From the NCBI GenBank assembly GCA_002989075.1, contig PSQN01000017.1, positions 3,169,453 to 3,233,452 on the forward strand: 64,000 nt of DNA, in the 5' to 3' direction. Below the pieces are notes generated by a model. The model was not told the DNA's origin. It saw only the letters and a program-made list of their open reading frames with translations, and made no database searches. The position numbers were made by a program, and so were the translations under genes. Positions 1 to 11,512 of the stretch are shown here, piece after piece. The DNA comes from Arthonia radiata. Its lineage: Eukaryota > Ascomycota > Arthoniomycetes > Arthoniales > Arthoniaceae. Each line of letters starts with the position of its first letter. Position 1 is the first letter of the stretch.

Positions 1-2601
1 CTTCGCTTTGGATCGCCACCAACCTCAGCGGGACACAAGGCGGTGTTTCGTAACTGATTAATGTCTGACTCCGGAATGTCGTCCCAGACCGAGACCAGGT
101 ACTTGATGAGATCAACGTGACTCCAGCTTGCTTTGCCTTCCTGCGTGTCAGAAGCGCCCATCAGTCGTTCAAAAATGACGGACAATTCTATCGTCTTTCG
201 AACACCGACAGCCTTCAGAAATTTCTCTTTGACGCCATCCAGCTTTGTTGTTGGAAGATCATCAAACAGTCGCACCGACGGAAAGTAGGCCTCGTTCGGC
301 TTGCGCATGCCGAGCTTGGTGGGAATGATGGGGTAAGGACTTAACAGTTCAATCACAGTTGTTCTCGACGATTGGCTGAGAGCCTCCCAACTTTTTGAAA
401 GGACAGCGAGGACTTGTTGAGCAAGAGCTGGGGACTTCAGTAGATTCTTCTCCGCTTCAATCGTTTCGTGGACTGCATTCTGCATGAGCCATTTAAGCCA
501 GGGCACAGTCTGGAGTTCTTCCCATCCGAACATCTCAAGATCAGCCTTGGTGATGCTTTTTGTGAAACGCTGGGGCATTGTGCGGGGCGGCAAAGGTAGA
601 TCTGGTGGTATTCGCGACGGGTTCAGGAAATTTTGTATATCTCTCAGTTCCATCAATCCTTCTGAAATGCCCATCGCATCTGGCGCCAATGTGACGAGAG
701 TGGAGCTAAACAGCGCCTGAACGGCTTCCGTTTCCATTTCCTTGCGCCGTACGTTTTTTGCTGCCCATTTGAGTAGTTCCTCGAGTTGTGCCTCAGTCAA
801 AGGCTGCTTTTCTAGCTCTCGTTTGATATCCGAGGTCGTGATATCAGACAAAAATCCATACTGGTTCAGCTTGGCAATGAAGTCAGATGACTGCTTCTGA
901 ACAGCTTCAGGGACCAAAGGGATGCCCCTGACGAAGCTGAGACTTTCTGATGCGATCCGAACCTGGTCGCTTGGCTGGACGCCACAAGAAGAGATCATCT
1001 CAATGCTATGCGTCTTGATACAGGTCCAGAATGCCTCTTCAATGATTGTGGAGACGCCAGACAAAGGTGTCGACTCATGGAACGAGAACTGTTTGAAGGT
1101 ATGAATAGCCGTTGGCAAGGCCTTTTCGACCTCGGATTCGAGAGGCAGCCCTCCGTCTTTCGCCGTCGATATTAGCCGACTTCGCAGGCGTGCCATCTCG
1201 GAGCTGTATGCTATACGACATGCTACGCCAGCAACGCTGAGAAGCTCCTGGTTCCAAGTACGTACATAACGTGCATTCAAGTCAACGTTTTCTCGCTCGA
1301 CTGTTGGGATGAGCGAAGGAGCGGAGATATGTGCCAGAAGTCCAGTTGTCTGCGCCGTGGGAAAGCCGATAAAGACTCTGCCGTTCTTAGTTGGAAGAGC
1401 TCCTAGCACAGCGCCCGCCACCTTGGGAGACGCTGCACCTGACACGGTGGACATTGTGGCCTCTGTCTCATCGTGAGAAGACGTCAAGATCTGTATCCGG
1501 GTTGTCTTAGGCGGAGACTTTTTGGTTGCTCGCTCGAGCTCCGCTGCAAATCCGCGAGTAGTTTTTGTTTTCACGTTGATGTTATTGATGCGGATGAAGA
1601 CGGTCGCCTGCGACAGGCCGGTGATGTCCTCAGCAATAGCTTGCTGCGCGGCGGCCTCCTCGGCAGCTGCCTTTTTGACGGCAGCACTGTTTTTGCCAGA
1701 TCCCGTGAGACGCGAGAAAAAGCCTCGGAGTGATTGTGGTTTTCCGTCGCTATCTCCAATAAGAGTTGTCGAGTCATCTGCAGTAGGTGTCCAACCCACT
1801 ATGTTCATCCAAGACGCGTCAATCTGAGCGCTCTGGCTATTGACACCTGTCACTTCCATAAGGCCTTCTTTCGTCTTCCTGTTGACTCCCTTTGGCAGGT
1901 CAATTGGCTCTTCAGGTGCGAACTTCTTCTTCAGCGAGAAGAGCTTGCAGTCGTCTAACCACAGGTCAATACCCTCGAGCTTAACGAACGTAAGACTCGT
2001 GCTCAGGAATTGGCATATCGACATCATGTCTGGTACGGAAGTAGACGTATTCCGATAGTCCAGCACAAAGCTGGTGTCCTTCCCTGATTCCGGAGGCAGT
2101 TTGCCTCTTCTCGTGAACAAACTGTTACCCTTCCAGTAGAACGCCATGCTCTCGCTCCCCGACATGACAAATGGATTCTCACATTCCGAGAACACGGAGT
2201 AGAAGCCCACGCCAAAAGCGCCAATCTTCGTCTCGTCTGGATTGCCCTCTGCTATTCTCTTCAATCTGGCCCAGTCGTTCTCTTGAAACGGCTCGCCATT
2301 GTTTGACACTAGCAGCCGCTGAAGGGTGTGATGTCGGACTGTGTGCTTAAGATTCGCGGATCGATCATTCGAAGAGGGTAGCGGTATTGTAGGCGAGGGA
2401 AGCGTCTCGAACTTGATTGTGACATTGGTTGCGGAAGCGTCGGCGGCATTTTGTATCAGCTCCCGAATAGTTGTGTGCTCCCCGGAGTATCTAGCGAGTA
2501 CCTTGTCGATCAAGGCTCGGGTATTGACTGTGACTGCTTCCTCATCTTGTCCTGAGCCGAGCGTCTGATCGCGCAGCTTCGCGTAGTCGATGTTGGCCAT
2601 A
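1..2601 (-). CDS. Sacsin-like HSP90-type ATPase domain protein (DUF3684 type), C-terminus cut by window edge
   Basis: The minus strand is open without a stop from an ATG at 2601 to base 1, giving 867 codons of a longer protein. Residues about 45-65 carry the Bergerat-fold N motif IRELIQNAADA, and a later stretch reads KIGAFGVGFYSVFSE, the glycine-rich nucleotide-binding loop of Sacsin/HSP90-like ATPases. The next part (MSGSESMAFYWKG) fits the fungal family with the DUF3684 extension, whose members are very long single proteins. Such N-terminal domains bind ATP and are thought to act as chaperones; the exact role of the fungal family is not established. The start is chosen because the conserved N-terminus (MANIDYAKLRDQTLG) follows it directly. 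No intron is needed in the visible part. The gene is divergent from MSO1. Confidence 0.85.
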
Positions 2602-3206
2602 TTATGCCGTGGTGACTGATCTGGACGAGACCATGCACTTTAGATATTACAGCGAGCTAGGCATGAATGCTTTGAGGCTTGCCGCGCGACAACCAAGACG
2701 ATCTTCGCTCCAGTGTAAACTCGATGCAATGCAAAGAATCAAGAGCGCTGTAGGGATGTAGGATTCCGAGCCGATTACCGGGGTATTGAAGGTCGTAGAA
2801 GGATGCCAAAAAGAGTGACAGCCGGAATGGCAAAGGACGGCAAAGAAAATGTATGGTTTGTTCAAAGACGCTCTTCACGAAGGCGTCGGCGTTGCCTTCG
2901 TCATCGGAGCAGCATCTTATGTCCGTAATATCGATCTTATCTCCAGACCAGACATAGACCGAATCGCGAACAGAGAAATCTACACGGGTACAGGTCGCTT
3001 CCTTCATAAGCACACTTCGATCACCCCCTCGAGGTTTTGGAGTGGCAGTATCGCTGTCATATAATATTCTCAGATCCCGAAGAGCTACAAATATAGCCTT
3101 GAGGACTACCTACCGTCCTCTCAAAGCCACCACCCCCAAACCATCCCAACAGCCGATCCGGCCTGACTCCCCCCACCTCCCTCCACGAGAGCACAAAACC
3201 CCCACC
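2602..3206. promoter_or_regulatory. Divergent intergenic region, Sacsin-like gene / MSO1
   Basis: This 605-bp spacer lies between two divergent starts and must hold both promoters. The last 100 bases before the MSO1 ATG are strongly C-rich and purine-poor, a common fungal leader composition. Short reading frames here have no protein-like features. I see no clear TATA box. Confidence 0.5.
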
Positions 3207-3941
3207 ATGTCCTCCTACCTCACACCCCTAACCACCCTCCTCACCTCCACAACCTCCAAATACGCCTCCATCCGCGCGCGCCTCCTCCCCGACGACTCAG
3301 ACGGCGACACCGAAGACGACTCCCACATCGCCCGCGTCCTGCGCGCCTACTACATCGAAAAAGGCATCCCCTTCCCTCCCTGGCTACCTCCAGATCCCAA
3401 GGATAAGTACGCCACCTACGGCCAGAACGTAGGGTCTCAATACGCACAGCCCGCCCAGAGCGCTGGGCCGTACGGGCCGCATGCCGCGAGATATGGCGGG
3501 GCGCCTGCGCCTGGAGGTGGTGCACGACGAGCTGGGGGTCTGAGCGATCTCTGGGACTCTGGGCCCAGTCAGCCAGCGGCGCAACCGCAGTCGTTACGAG
3601 CTGGGAGGCTGAATCCGGCGACGGCTGCCGCGACACAGGTGTATAATCCGTCTGCGGGAGGGGCGGGCGCCCGTGGTGGAAGGAGTGACAGGTTGGCGCC
3701 GGTGGGAGGACGGCCGCTGCCGAGTCAGCGGGAGGGGAGTTATCAGAGTTTGAGGGGACCGAGGGGCGGAGGCAGTTTGAGGGAGACGGGGAGTAATGCG
3801 AGTGAGGAGAGTGGGACGAGTGCGGGACAGAGGCCGGGCATGCACCCGCCGACGACGACGCAGGATCGGTTGAAGGCGAGGCTGTGGGGTGGGAGGGCGA
3901 GTCCGGCGCCTGGGACTGGTGGAGGAGGGGGTGGTGGATAG
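3207..3941 (+). CDS. MSO1: Mso1-like exocytosis protein (Sec1-binding N-terminus)
   Basis: A 244-aa single-exon protein. The first 65 residues match the Mso1 Sec1-binding region: short helix-forming start (MSSYLTPLTTLL), then DDSDGDTEDDSHIARVLRAY and a conserved PFPPWLPPDP box. In yeast Mso1 binds the SM protein Sec1 and helps SNARE assembly at sites of secretion. The rest is low-complexity and disordered, rich in Gly, Pro, Ser and Arg, and ends in a glycine run. The frame is open back to an ATG at 3042, but the conserved family start and the good context (CCACCATG) favour 3207. The C-terminal half is unusually GC-rich, which also produces long open frames on the other strand; these are shadows. 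Confidence 0.85.
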   Translation: MSSYLTPLTTLLTSTTSKYASIRARLLPDDSDGDTEDDSHIARVLRAYYIEKGIPFPPWLPPDPKDKYATYGQNVGSQYAQPAQSAGPYGPHAARYGGAPAPGGGARRAGGLSDLWDSGPSQPAAQPQSLRAGRLNPATAAATQVYNPSAGGAGARGGRSDRLAPVGGRPLPSQREGSYQSLRGPRGGGSLRETGSNASEESGTSAGQRPGMHPPTTTQDRLKARLWGGRASPAPGTGGGGGGG

Positions 3942-4176
3942 GATTGAAGTGAAGAACGTGACGAATCATGAGGTATGGGTAATGATACTCGTTGTAAGCT
4001 GGGCTTTTGCGAGCCGGCGGTGGGAAGATATACAGTATTTATCGAACGTCTCCCTGCATCCCTGAATGCCTCTGCAACTATCTCTCGACAGCCATGACAG
4101 GCTCTAAATCGTCGTAAATCATACATCGTAAGCTTCGTATAAGTGTCCAGATACAGGTGGTCTCCTTTTTGATCAT

Positions 4177-6387
4177 TCAATAATTTTGGGTCTGTTGCCA
4201 TCCTCTTAGTCGCTGCTGACCTTTGCCTTGATTATGTTTGGTTCTTGCAATATCAGCCCACATCTGATTGCCAGCCTCGTTCGCTTGTACGCCACTAGCT
4301 TGCACGATCTTGGCCGACTGCTCATCGAAGATACCAACGAAGAATAGATGATGCATATACGACAGACAAAGCGTCATCAGGAGTGGGTTACAAGCTTTCT
4401 GTGCTGCGGTCAGAGCGGCTTGCAGCGCTTGTTTGGAAGCCACAATGTTCTTGGCTCCGCCTGTAGCGGCGTTGGTGCCCGGCTGCGAAGACGGCTGTTT
4501 GCTCTGCTCGAGAACAGCCATCACGAATGAGAACGCAGATGTAAGGTCGGAATGCTGCGCAGTCACACACGACGTCCGGCTTCCGTCTGACTGAGTAGTT
4601 GGAAAATAACAGCGCAGCTTCTCCAAGATCTCCGGTACATGATTATGCCGTGGATGGAGCCGATCGTGTACGATGAGGAGGCTGTTGAGCGTGGCAAGGA
4701 TTGCCAACATTTTAGTCGAAGAGAGCGAATTTGTGTCGTGAGTATCTAATGTCAGGTTCGCCGAATTATAAGTCGCCAGAGCCGCATCGAACTCCCCGAG
4801 TCCTTGTTGTATAACACCTTGCAGATATTGTGAGACAACCATAATAGCTGCATCTGAAGCCTCGTCTTGTGGTAATAATTGCTGTGCGCGTTGCAATGCA
4901 CTTCTCGCGAGCTTCCAATCAGTCCGGAAGCAATATGCAAATGCCAGCTGGATAAAGACCACAGAGCGTGTTTGCTGTAATGACGAAGCCTTCTCGCAAG
5001 CAACGGACAGGGGCACATTTTGCGGTGCATCCTGCAGAACCTGATCATCACCGGTTGACTTCAAGGACTCCTTGAGGTAAATCTCACACTTCTTGTCGCG
5101 AGCGCTTTTCTGGAACGATCCGATTGCACTCAGTAGAAAGGCAAACGCATACGCTTCAATACGCCCAAGCCATGAAAATGAAAGTCCAAGACCTAGTACA
5201 AAGCATCTTCAGCATACTGACAGCACGTTACGCTTCAATGCTGACTTACCTCGATCTTCTTCATGGCCGAAAATGCCGCCCGTTTCTCCTACCAGGCTCT
5301 CCATGCCGCTTGTATGAAGTCGTAGATGAAAGCCTCGATCTCGTCGCCACTTGATGCCCGACAACAGATTATCCATGAGATGCTGCATGGCGTGAAGCTT
5401 TGATTGCGCTTGGGTGTGTTCGTATGGATCAAGGCTGGCAGCCAAATCTAGCTGATGTGCCATTACATACAGCTGTGGCACGTCTTTCGTAGAGTAATTC
5501 GAGAGCTGCGCACGAGCTCCAGCGAGAGCACGTTGGGCTTCCGATATCGAGTCCTCCTTGTGTATTCTCAGATGGATGGCACACTGCATAAGAGACGCAG
5601 CGATGCCTATTTCGGCATCGTTGCGTTGCCGCGCTAGATCAGTTGTTCGTCGCAGACCCGTGAGTGCCGTATGTGTGTCACGGGTTGTGCGAAGATCAAT
5701 TAAGAGTGAGGCTCGAAGAAAATGGAAAGCATAAATCCAGGGAATGTACTGTAGTGTCTCGCATTCCGGTATTATATGGTCAGCATGCTTTAGTGCCGTG
5801 CGTACGTTGGTTTTGCTGAGCACCCTGACAAGCAGGTGATGCATGCTGTACTTCAGATCTGGAAATCGATGCCGATCACATAGCATGATTGCCTTACCCA
5901 GCAACTCCTCGACAGTGCCATAATTCACAGTTTCTTCGAACAAGAGAGCTGCGTACTTGAGCTGCAACAAGGCCTCCTGGCGGGGAGGTCGACCTCGGAA
6001 GTTGGGATGCATTAGGCTGCATTCAACACATCGCAGGCCCGCCGATACCAGTTCATAGTACTTCTCAAAATTGACAGTGTCTTGCCCATGAGCAACTAAA
6101 GGTACAAGCTTTCGAGCTGCGCCGATGTATTCATCCGCGAGTGAAAGAAGCAGCACGCTGTAATCAGGCGGCAATTGAGGAGTGATGACAGGCTTGACGT
6201 CCATCTCTGGTGCATACTGAGCTCTTTGCTGAGGCAATGGCCGCGTTTGATATGTCTGAGGCGTCATGGGAGGATGCTGAGATGGCGGCGCCGCACAGGG
6301 GTTGTTGATGGGCGCATTCACGGTTACCATAGGATTGGCATACTGAGGGGGAGTGAAGTTGTAGCGTCCGTCGTTTGGCGCCGCCAT
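4177..6387 (-). CDS. MAU2: Mau2/Scc4 cohesin-loading factor, two exons
   Basis: Exons 5250-6387 and 4177-5192 on the minus strand give 717 aa; the 57-nt intron starts GTAAGT and ends CTAG and keeps phase 1. The protein is an all-helical TPR array typical of the Scc4/Mau2 family, preceded by a 60-residue Pro/Gln-rich tail. Family marks include LLSLADEYIGAARKL near residue 80, HEEDRG at the exon join, and FSWLGRIEAYAFAFLLS just after it. Mau2 wraps the N-terminus of the cohesin loader Scc2/Nipbl and helps load cohesin on chromatin in the nucleus. Splicing to 5192 rather than to the later AG near 5129 is required by phase and restores the conserved FSWL block. It is head-to-head with CYC2. Confidence 0.88.
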
Positions 6388-6739
6388 GCCAGCGGATGGA
6401 AAGTGAGGTGCCTTTCGAGTGATGAGAGGGAAGGGCCGAGGACGCTGTCGGTTGGACGCGTCTCGCGCGTTGATGCTTTCGCGCTGCCTTGAAAATATTT
6501 ACCGAGCCTCTCCATGTCATTCTTGGCGCGAGTCTTTTCGCCAAGCCTTTCCTCTTGCCTCCAAGCATCAACGCGCAGCAAGCATCTCTAATAAAAGGTT
6601 GTACAAGTATATGACTGGCTTACCTCCCAAGGTCAATATTGATATATTTTAGTCACAATATAAGCGTCTTGTTTTCTTGTCGGTCATCTGAGGAGTGGCG
6701 CATAGAGGAGGCTTTTTATTCATATTTTGGCAAGACGAT
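6388..6739. promoter_or_regulatory. Divergent promoter region, MAU2 / CYC2
   Basis: A 352-bp spacer between divergent starts. An AT-rich patch with TATATTTT near 6641-6665 lies about 80-100 bp upstream of the CYC2 start and could act as a TATA-like element. This is a composition-based guess. Confidence 0.4.
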
Positions 6740-7933
6740 ATGTATCCACTTGAGCGTACACTCATGCGATTATGCAGGAATCCAGCATCACACCACACGC
6801 AGACTCTAGCAAACGTATCAAGCAGAGTGAATCCTGTGTCTCGGCCGTCTGGACAATGGGGCTTGCCCGTGGTGCGTAGCTTTCGAACAAGTCAGCGGTC
6901 TCAAGCCGAAGCAGAGGAAGACCCTCGCGTATCGATAGAACAGCCACCCGAGCCTGAACCCAAGCCATTCATTTCATATACGACCGCAGCAATCATCGCA
7001 GCATTGTCCGGTGGATTTCTAACATATCGCTTGTTTTTCTACTCTCCTAGTTACGGAGACGACCAGCCTCTAAATCCCAAAGATTTTGTGAAGCGAACGC
7101 TCACATCTAAAGTACCCATATCAATGACCAGCGCCATATTCAATCTCAACGGTGCCCGCGGCGATGCAAATGATGAGTTGTGGACGCAAGGTGTCTGGAG
7201 TCTTGAGTTCAAGCAGCCGCAGCTTCAAATCGCGCGCGCATATACACCACTTCCGCCGGTAAAGCTGCTCGAAGAGAGCGAGGGTGCCTGGGCCAATCGC
7301 ATCAAAGGCTTCCGATTTTTGATCCGTCGAGAGCCAAAAGGCGAGGTTTCGAGCTATCTGCACGGACTGAGCGAGAGCGCAAAGTTGGAGATTCGCGGCC
7401 CGCATTTAGAGCTAGCGATCCCGACTGACGTGAGCGATGTTGTGTTTCTCGCGGGTGGCACCGGTATCGCTCCAGCTCTGCAAGTGGCTTATGCACTGTC
7501 GCGAAGGGCAGCTACTTCTCAGATGCCCGGAGAGCAGCCTACGCGAATGTCGATACTATGGGCGAGCCGAACAAAGGAGGACGTCGGTGGCGGAGTGTAT
7601 GATGCTCCGAGCACTTTCCAAGGCAGGTTGTCTGCGATACCTGGACAGCTCGAAGCAATCCAATTCGATAAGCGGTGTGGTGATAAGTTCCGCTTGGGGG
7701 CCCAGATCTTCGTGGATGAAGAGCAGAGATTCATCCAAGCGTCGGACATATCCGGAGCCATGGCTCAAAGACCTGGTGAAGGAAGGAAATTGATACTGGT
7801 GTCTGGCCCCGATGGCTTCATCTCTCATTATGCCGGACCTCGAAAAGTCAAAAACGGCGTTGAGTCGCAAGGCCCGGTAACGGGCGTACTTGGAGAGCTT
7901 CAGGGGCGCGGCTGGGAGATCTGGAAACTCTGA
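6740..7933 (+). CDS. CYC2: Cyc2-like mitochondrial FAD oxidoreductase for cytochrome c maturation
   Basis: Single exon, 397 aa from ATG 6740. An Arg-rich N-terminus without acidic residues (about 45 aa) looks like a mitochondrial presequence. A single membrane segment (about residues 75-97, ISYTTAAIIAALSGGFLTY) follows. Then comes a ferredoxin-reductase-type fold: FAD-binding RAYTPLPP near residue 165 and the NAD-type loop LAGGTGIAPALQ near 235, then SGPDGFISHYAG near the end. This layout fits yeast Cyc2, an inner-membrane flavoprotein that helps attach haem to cytochrome c. A longer frame from 6695 exists, but its extra residues break the presequence character; an ATG at 6764 is also possible. 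A plain cytochrome-b5-reductase-like role is the main alternative. Confidence 0.72.
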   Translation: MYPLERTLMRLCRNPASHHTQTLANVSSRVNPVSRPSGQWGLPVVRSFRTSQRSQAEAEEDPRVSIEQPPEPEPKPFISYTTAAIIAALSGGFLTYRLFFYSPSYGDDQPLNPKDFVKRTLTSKVPISMTSAIFNLNGARGDANDELWTQGVWSLEFKQPQLQIARAYTPLPPVKLLEESEGAWANRIKGFRFLIRREPKGEVSSYLHGLSESAKLEIRGPHLELAIPTDVSDVVFLAGGTGIAPALQVAYALSRRAATSQMPGEQPTRMSILWASRTKEDVGGGVYDAPSTFQGRLSAIPGQLEAIQFDKRCGDKFRLGAQIFVDEEQRFIQASDISGAMAQRPGEGRKLILVSGPDGFISHYAGPRKVKNGVESQGPVTGVLGELQGRGWEIWKL

Positions 7934-8037
7934 ACCAAAGGCTCGAGGCCGTGTGAGTCTTCATCGCTGTTTCCAGAAGATCAAGGCTACGCACGCCTTC
8001 CCAACGTTGGGCTAGGCTCGCCACATCTTAATAGGTC

Positions 8038-9065
8038 TTACGGCTCAGCACCAGCCATTGAGCCGCGGTACAGCTCCTCGATGACTTTGCCACCCAGCAT
8101 TGTCTCCTTCACAATCCCCTCACAATGACGTGGTTCGACGCGGCCGTACCACACGCTCTTGCCTGCCAGCGCCTTGTGCGATTGTGTTGCTGCAGGTGCT
8201 GGAGGGACATACAGAATGACGTTGCCAGCAAATTTATGCCCGCCGATGTGGGTGATCTGGCCGACAATAGCATCAACGTGGTTGGCCTCGAGAACGTCCT
8301 GAAACTGCTTTTGCAGCAAGGGGCCCATAATGCCACAACGCTCGTCCCGAGCGCCATGTCCACAAATCAGTATTGTCGGCTTGTTGATCGCTTGCAATTG
8401 GCCCATGGTTTCGCTGGCGGCCTCACGGGGGTCAATACGACCAGGCACATCGTTGGGCCAGTTGAGGTGGGAGCGCAGAGCGTTGAGCACGTTATTGACA
8501 TCCTCCTGCGTCGCAGAGTCTTCGAAGACTCTTTGGGTTATCGTAGCCATCTTGCCGCCACCGCTCCCAGGTTGAGGCACACGAAGGAAGTCGGGGAATA
8601 TGAGTAGACGGTCATCTTCTGGAAGTGCGCCAGACGGGAAACGTGCAGCTGAGATCAATGGCAGATTACGAGGCTTTTTTAGATCAGCTTTGTGCGTGGA
8701 CACACAGATGAAGCGATTACGAGGTCGAGCCCTCACATTCGATTACTTACATCAAACAACGCCCCGTTCTTACCGAATGTCGTCTTTACCTTGGCTGCAT
8801 AAGAGCTAGTGTCATCTTCAAATCGACTCGGCCATTGTTTGCCCCTCGTATTTACAACAATATGTCGCCTGTGGAACGAGACCGTATTCCTCAATTTGCT
8901 TTCGCGATCGATTTCAAGACCTTCTGGACTTCTTGCGCAGTTGCAGGTTGGTTCTGGACATCTTTCGATAAAGCTGGCTGCTGACGCATGGCGTACCTTC
9001 AGCGCGAAGATTACCGGCAGTCGAGAACATTTCAGCGGTCCGACTTTTGAAAAAGCATGCTGCAT
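8038..9065 (-). CDS. AIM32: Aim32/Apd1-type thioredoxin-like ferredoxin (sucrase/ferredoxin-like family), two exons
   Basis: Exons 8751-9065 and 8038-8673 give 316 aa. The 77-nt intron begins GTAAGT, contains a branch-like CTGAT, and ends at an AAG acceptor; phase is 0 on both sides. Exon 1 has a basic mitochondrial-type start followed by CPEPTCNC and GLEIDRESKLRNTV. Exon 2 has CGHGARDERCGIMGP and THIGGHKFAGNVILY, the Cys and His pattern of the sucrase/ferredoxin-like family, which binds a 2Fe-2S cluster in a thioredoxin-like fold. Yeast Aim32 sits in the mitochondrial intermembrane space and matrix and is linked to protein redox quality control. The presequence favours Aim32 over the cytosolic paralogue Apd1. 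Its 3' end faces CYC2, 104 bp away. Confidence 0.78.
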
Positions 9066-10173
9066 GTCCCGCTAGATCCGAAATCGATTTGAACAACAAG
9101 AAATGAGTATGAACATAGATTTCTTTTTGATGAAGCGATGGCAAGTTCACTCGGCCGAGAGCGTCGGTAGTTTTCCCCGAACTCCGGGTCACGCCCACAT
9201 CGACGTCCGCACGGTCCGGCACTCCATTTCCCAATCTCTTTGGAGGACGCTGCCGCACATCTCTCCAGTACTTGTGCGCTGAACGTTCGACAATGTGTGT
9301 GCGGAACATCCTGCCATTTGGGTGGAGTGCGCTCGGGTCTGTATTATGGCTGCATAAGCTCGTCTTCCAGCCGCACCCTCAATCGCGCGAACAGTCAGAA
9401 ACAGCAAAGGTTACCCAGTGCAGACAACATACTGGATGCTCTAGGTTGCTCAGTGGTATCTAGCGGTTACTTCTGCAGTGCTCTACAAAAGAATGTCGCT
9501 GCCTTCGATCCAATGCCACGCAGCCCCACGCGTGGATCAGCCCGGCCGCTAACCATGCTTGGTCAATTGCTCGACTGCGCCGTCGGCTAATGCTGACGTC
9601 CTTCAGCCACTAGAGAGAACACGTCTACCTTCCGCTACTCTGCGACATTCAGCACGAGCATTGGCAGTATTGCGCATTCGCCTACTGTTCTTCAGATCAG
9701 CCGCGTGCGGGTTCCATAATACTGAGGCCCCAACTGGGCCCTTGCACGGTATCTCCTGAACGCATGTGCCGCACCTCGCAACCCGCTGCGATTCGTCCGT
9801 TAGCATAACACGCCCCCAATCAAGCCGGCATGCCCACTAGTATCACCCCTTTCGTTGCAATCGTTCGCTGTGCTTGCTTTAGCGAGCCAATACCGCAGTT
9901 TAACATTCCGTACTAGTAAGGCTGCGCTGTTTATAGATGCAAGAGGACCCGGGGCTCACAGACATCATCCGTGATGCTGAAACGCAGAGGCCATTGTGTG
10001 TTGGTATAAGAATGCGGGATCACCATCCCCTTGTGTCTGACACCTCATCATCTTTGTTGTCTTCTCTTCAACTTTTAGCGACAGATCATTCATCTCGTTC
10101 TACGGCGTCGTTCATCTTCTGCATTGGTACCTGTTATTTTCGCGGTCCTAACACGCTTCACATTTGAAGAAGC
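9066..10173. promoter_or_regulatory. 1.1-kb divergent intergenic region, AIM32 / RTA1-like
   Basis: No convincing coding region; the short frames on both strands lack bias or motifs. A CCAAT box lies at 9887-9891, about 285 bp before the RTA1-like start. The last 130 bases before that start are pyrimidine-rich, as in many fungal leaders. Confidence 0.4.
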
Positions 10174-11512
10174 ATGACCACCACCGCCCCACCCTCCTCT
10201 TCCACCACAGCTTCCAACACCTCGTCAACATCAAGCAGCGCGCCCGCTTCCACGCAAACAAGAAATTGCTTTCCTGCCCCCCCAGCAAAGCACGATTACG
10301 CACCAAATGGCTCGTGTGAACAACAATGGAACTATGACGTCCAGATTGCACCTGCAGTAGCGTTTACAGCTCTCTTCATGATCGTCTTGATTGCCCACAT
10401 CACCCTCGCCATTGTACACAGGAAACGATTCGCGCTGGTCATGATCATGGGCGTCTCATGGGAGACAGCCGCATATGTCTTCAGAAGTCTTGGGGCGTTG
10501 CATCAACGCGAGCAGCTTTACAACAATGCCAATTTTCTACTTACCTTGACCGGGCCGCTATGTGAGTTTTCCGATTCTAGGATGTTCTACGTCGCTCCAG
10601 ATTACGATTGCTAATATGTGGTGTAGGGATCAATGCCTTTGTCTACATGACGCTAGGGCGAATGGTATACTATTTTCTACCCGATCATCGTGTTTGGCGA
10701 GTTAAAGGCCGTCTGCTCGCGCGGTGGTTCGTCTTTGCAGACATCCTCTGCTTCATAATTCAAAGTGCGTCGCCTTCTGAGCAGCTCTTATAAAGAAGTC
10801 ACGGCTTACTGACAAATCCTCAGCCATGGGCGTCCTCGTCGCCCTGTCAGGCTCCAACACCCACAACACGAAAACTCAGAATCTTGGCCTCCACATATTC
10901 AACGCCGGAGCTGGAGTTCAACAAGCCTTCGTCGTCATCTTCGCCGCAATCCTTACTTTCTTTGTCTGGCGAGCACTTCAGCTGGAGAAACGCCAAAGGG
11001 CGCCGCTTCGCCCTCAAAACTGGAAGTTCTTATCCGCCGCGCTCTATTTCGTCCTCATAATGATCTCAGTCCGATGCATCTTCCGCCTGTGTGAATACTC
11101 AAACCTTGACGATCACAGCGCGAACAAACTTCTGACAAACGAGAGCTACGAATACGCACTAGACGCTAGTCCGATGCTGTTAGCGTCCCTCGCGTTATGT
11201 ATCTGCCATCCTGGACGATTCTTAGTTGGTCCTGAGAGCACATTCCCCAGCGGACAGGCGAAGAAAGAGTTCAAGAGGCGAGAGAAGGAGGAGAAAGCGG
11301 CGAGAAAGGCAGCGAAGAAGGGATTTGCGCCTGCTGGAACGGAGTATGATGGTGCGATGTTGAATCAGCAGCATGACCCCACCACCGCCACCTTCAAACA
11401 ACCGAGCTATGGATATGGAGGATCGAATTACGAGCAGATGGAGCTGGGAACATATTCCCCAAGCCATGTCGCGTCGAGCACCGAACGATTGAATGCATCT
11501 TATAGGGCCTGA
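10174..11512 (+). CDS. RTA1-family seven-helix membrane protein (lipid-translocating/resistance type), three exons
   Basis: Exons 10174-10561, 10627-10764 and 10824-11512 give 404 aa. Both introns (65 and 59 nt) have GTGAGT or GTGCGT donors and AG acceptors with matching phase 1. After a Ser/Thr-rich outer tail, seven hydrophobic segments follow. Family marks are WETAAYVFRSLGAL, the spliced block GPLWINAFVYMTLGRMV, and FRLCEYSN between the last helices. RTA1-like proteins (Rta1, Rsb1, Pug1, Rtm1) sit in the plasma membrane and are linked to export or flipping of sphingoid bases and resistance to toxic lipophiles. The long charged cytosolic tail (KKEFKRREKEEKAARK) is typical. Substrate cannot be told from sequence. 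Confidence 0.88.

Noticed and set aside
3241-3969. 242-codon minus-strand frame
   Set aside because: Antisense to the GC-rich, low-complexity part of MSO1; Pro/Ser-rich mirror with no motif.
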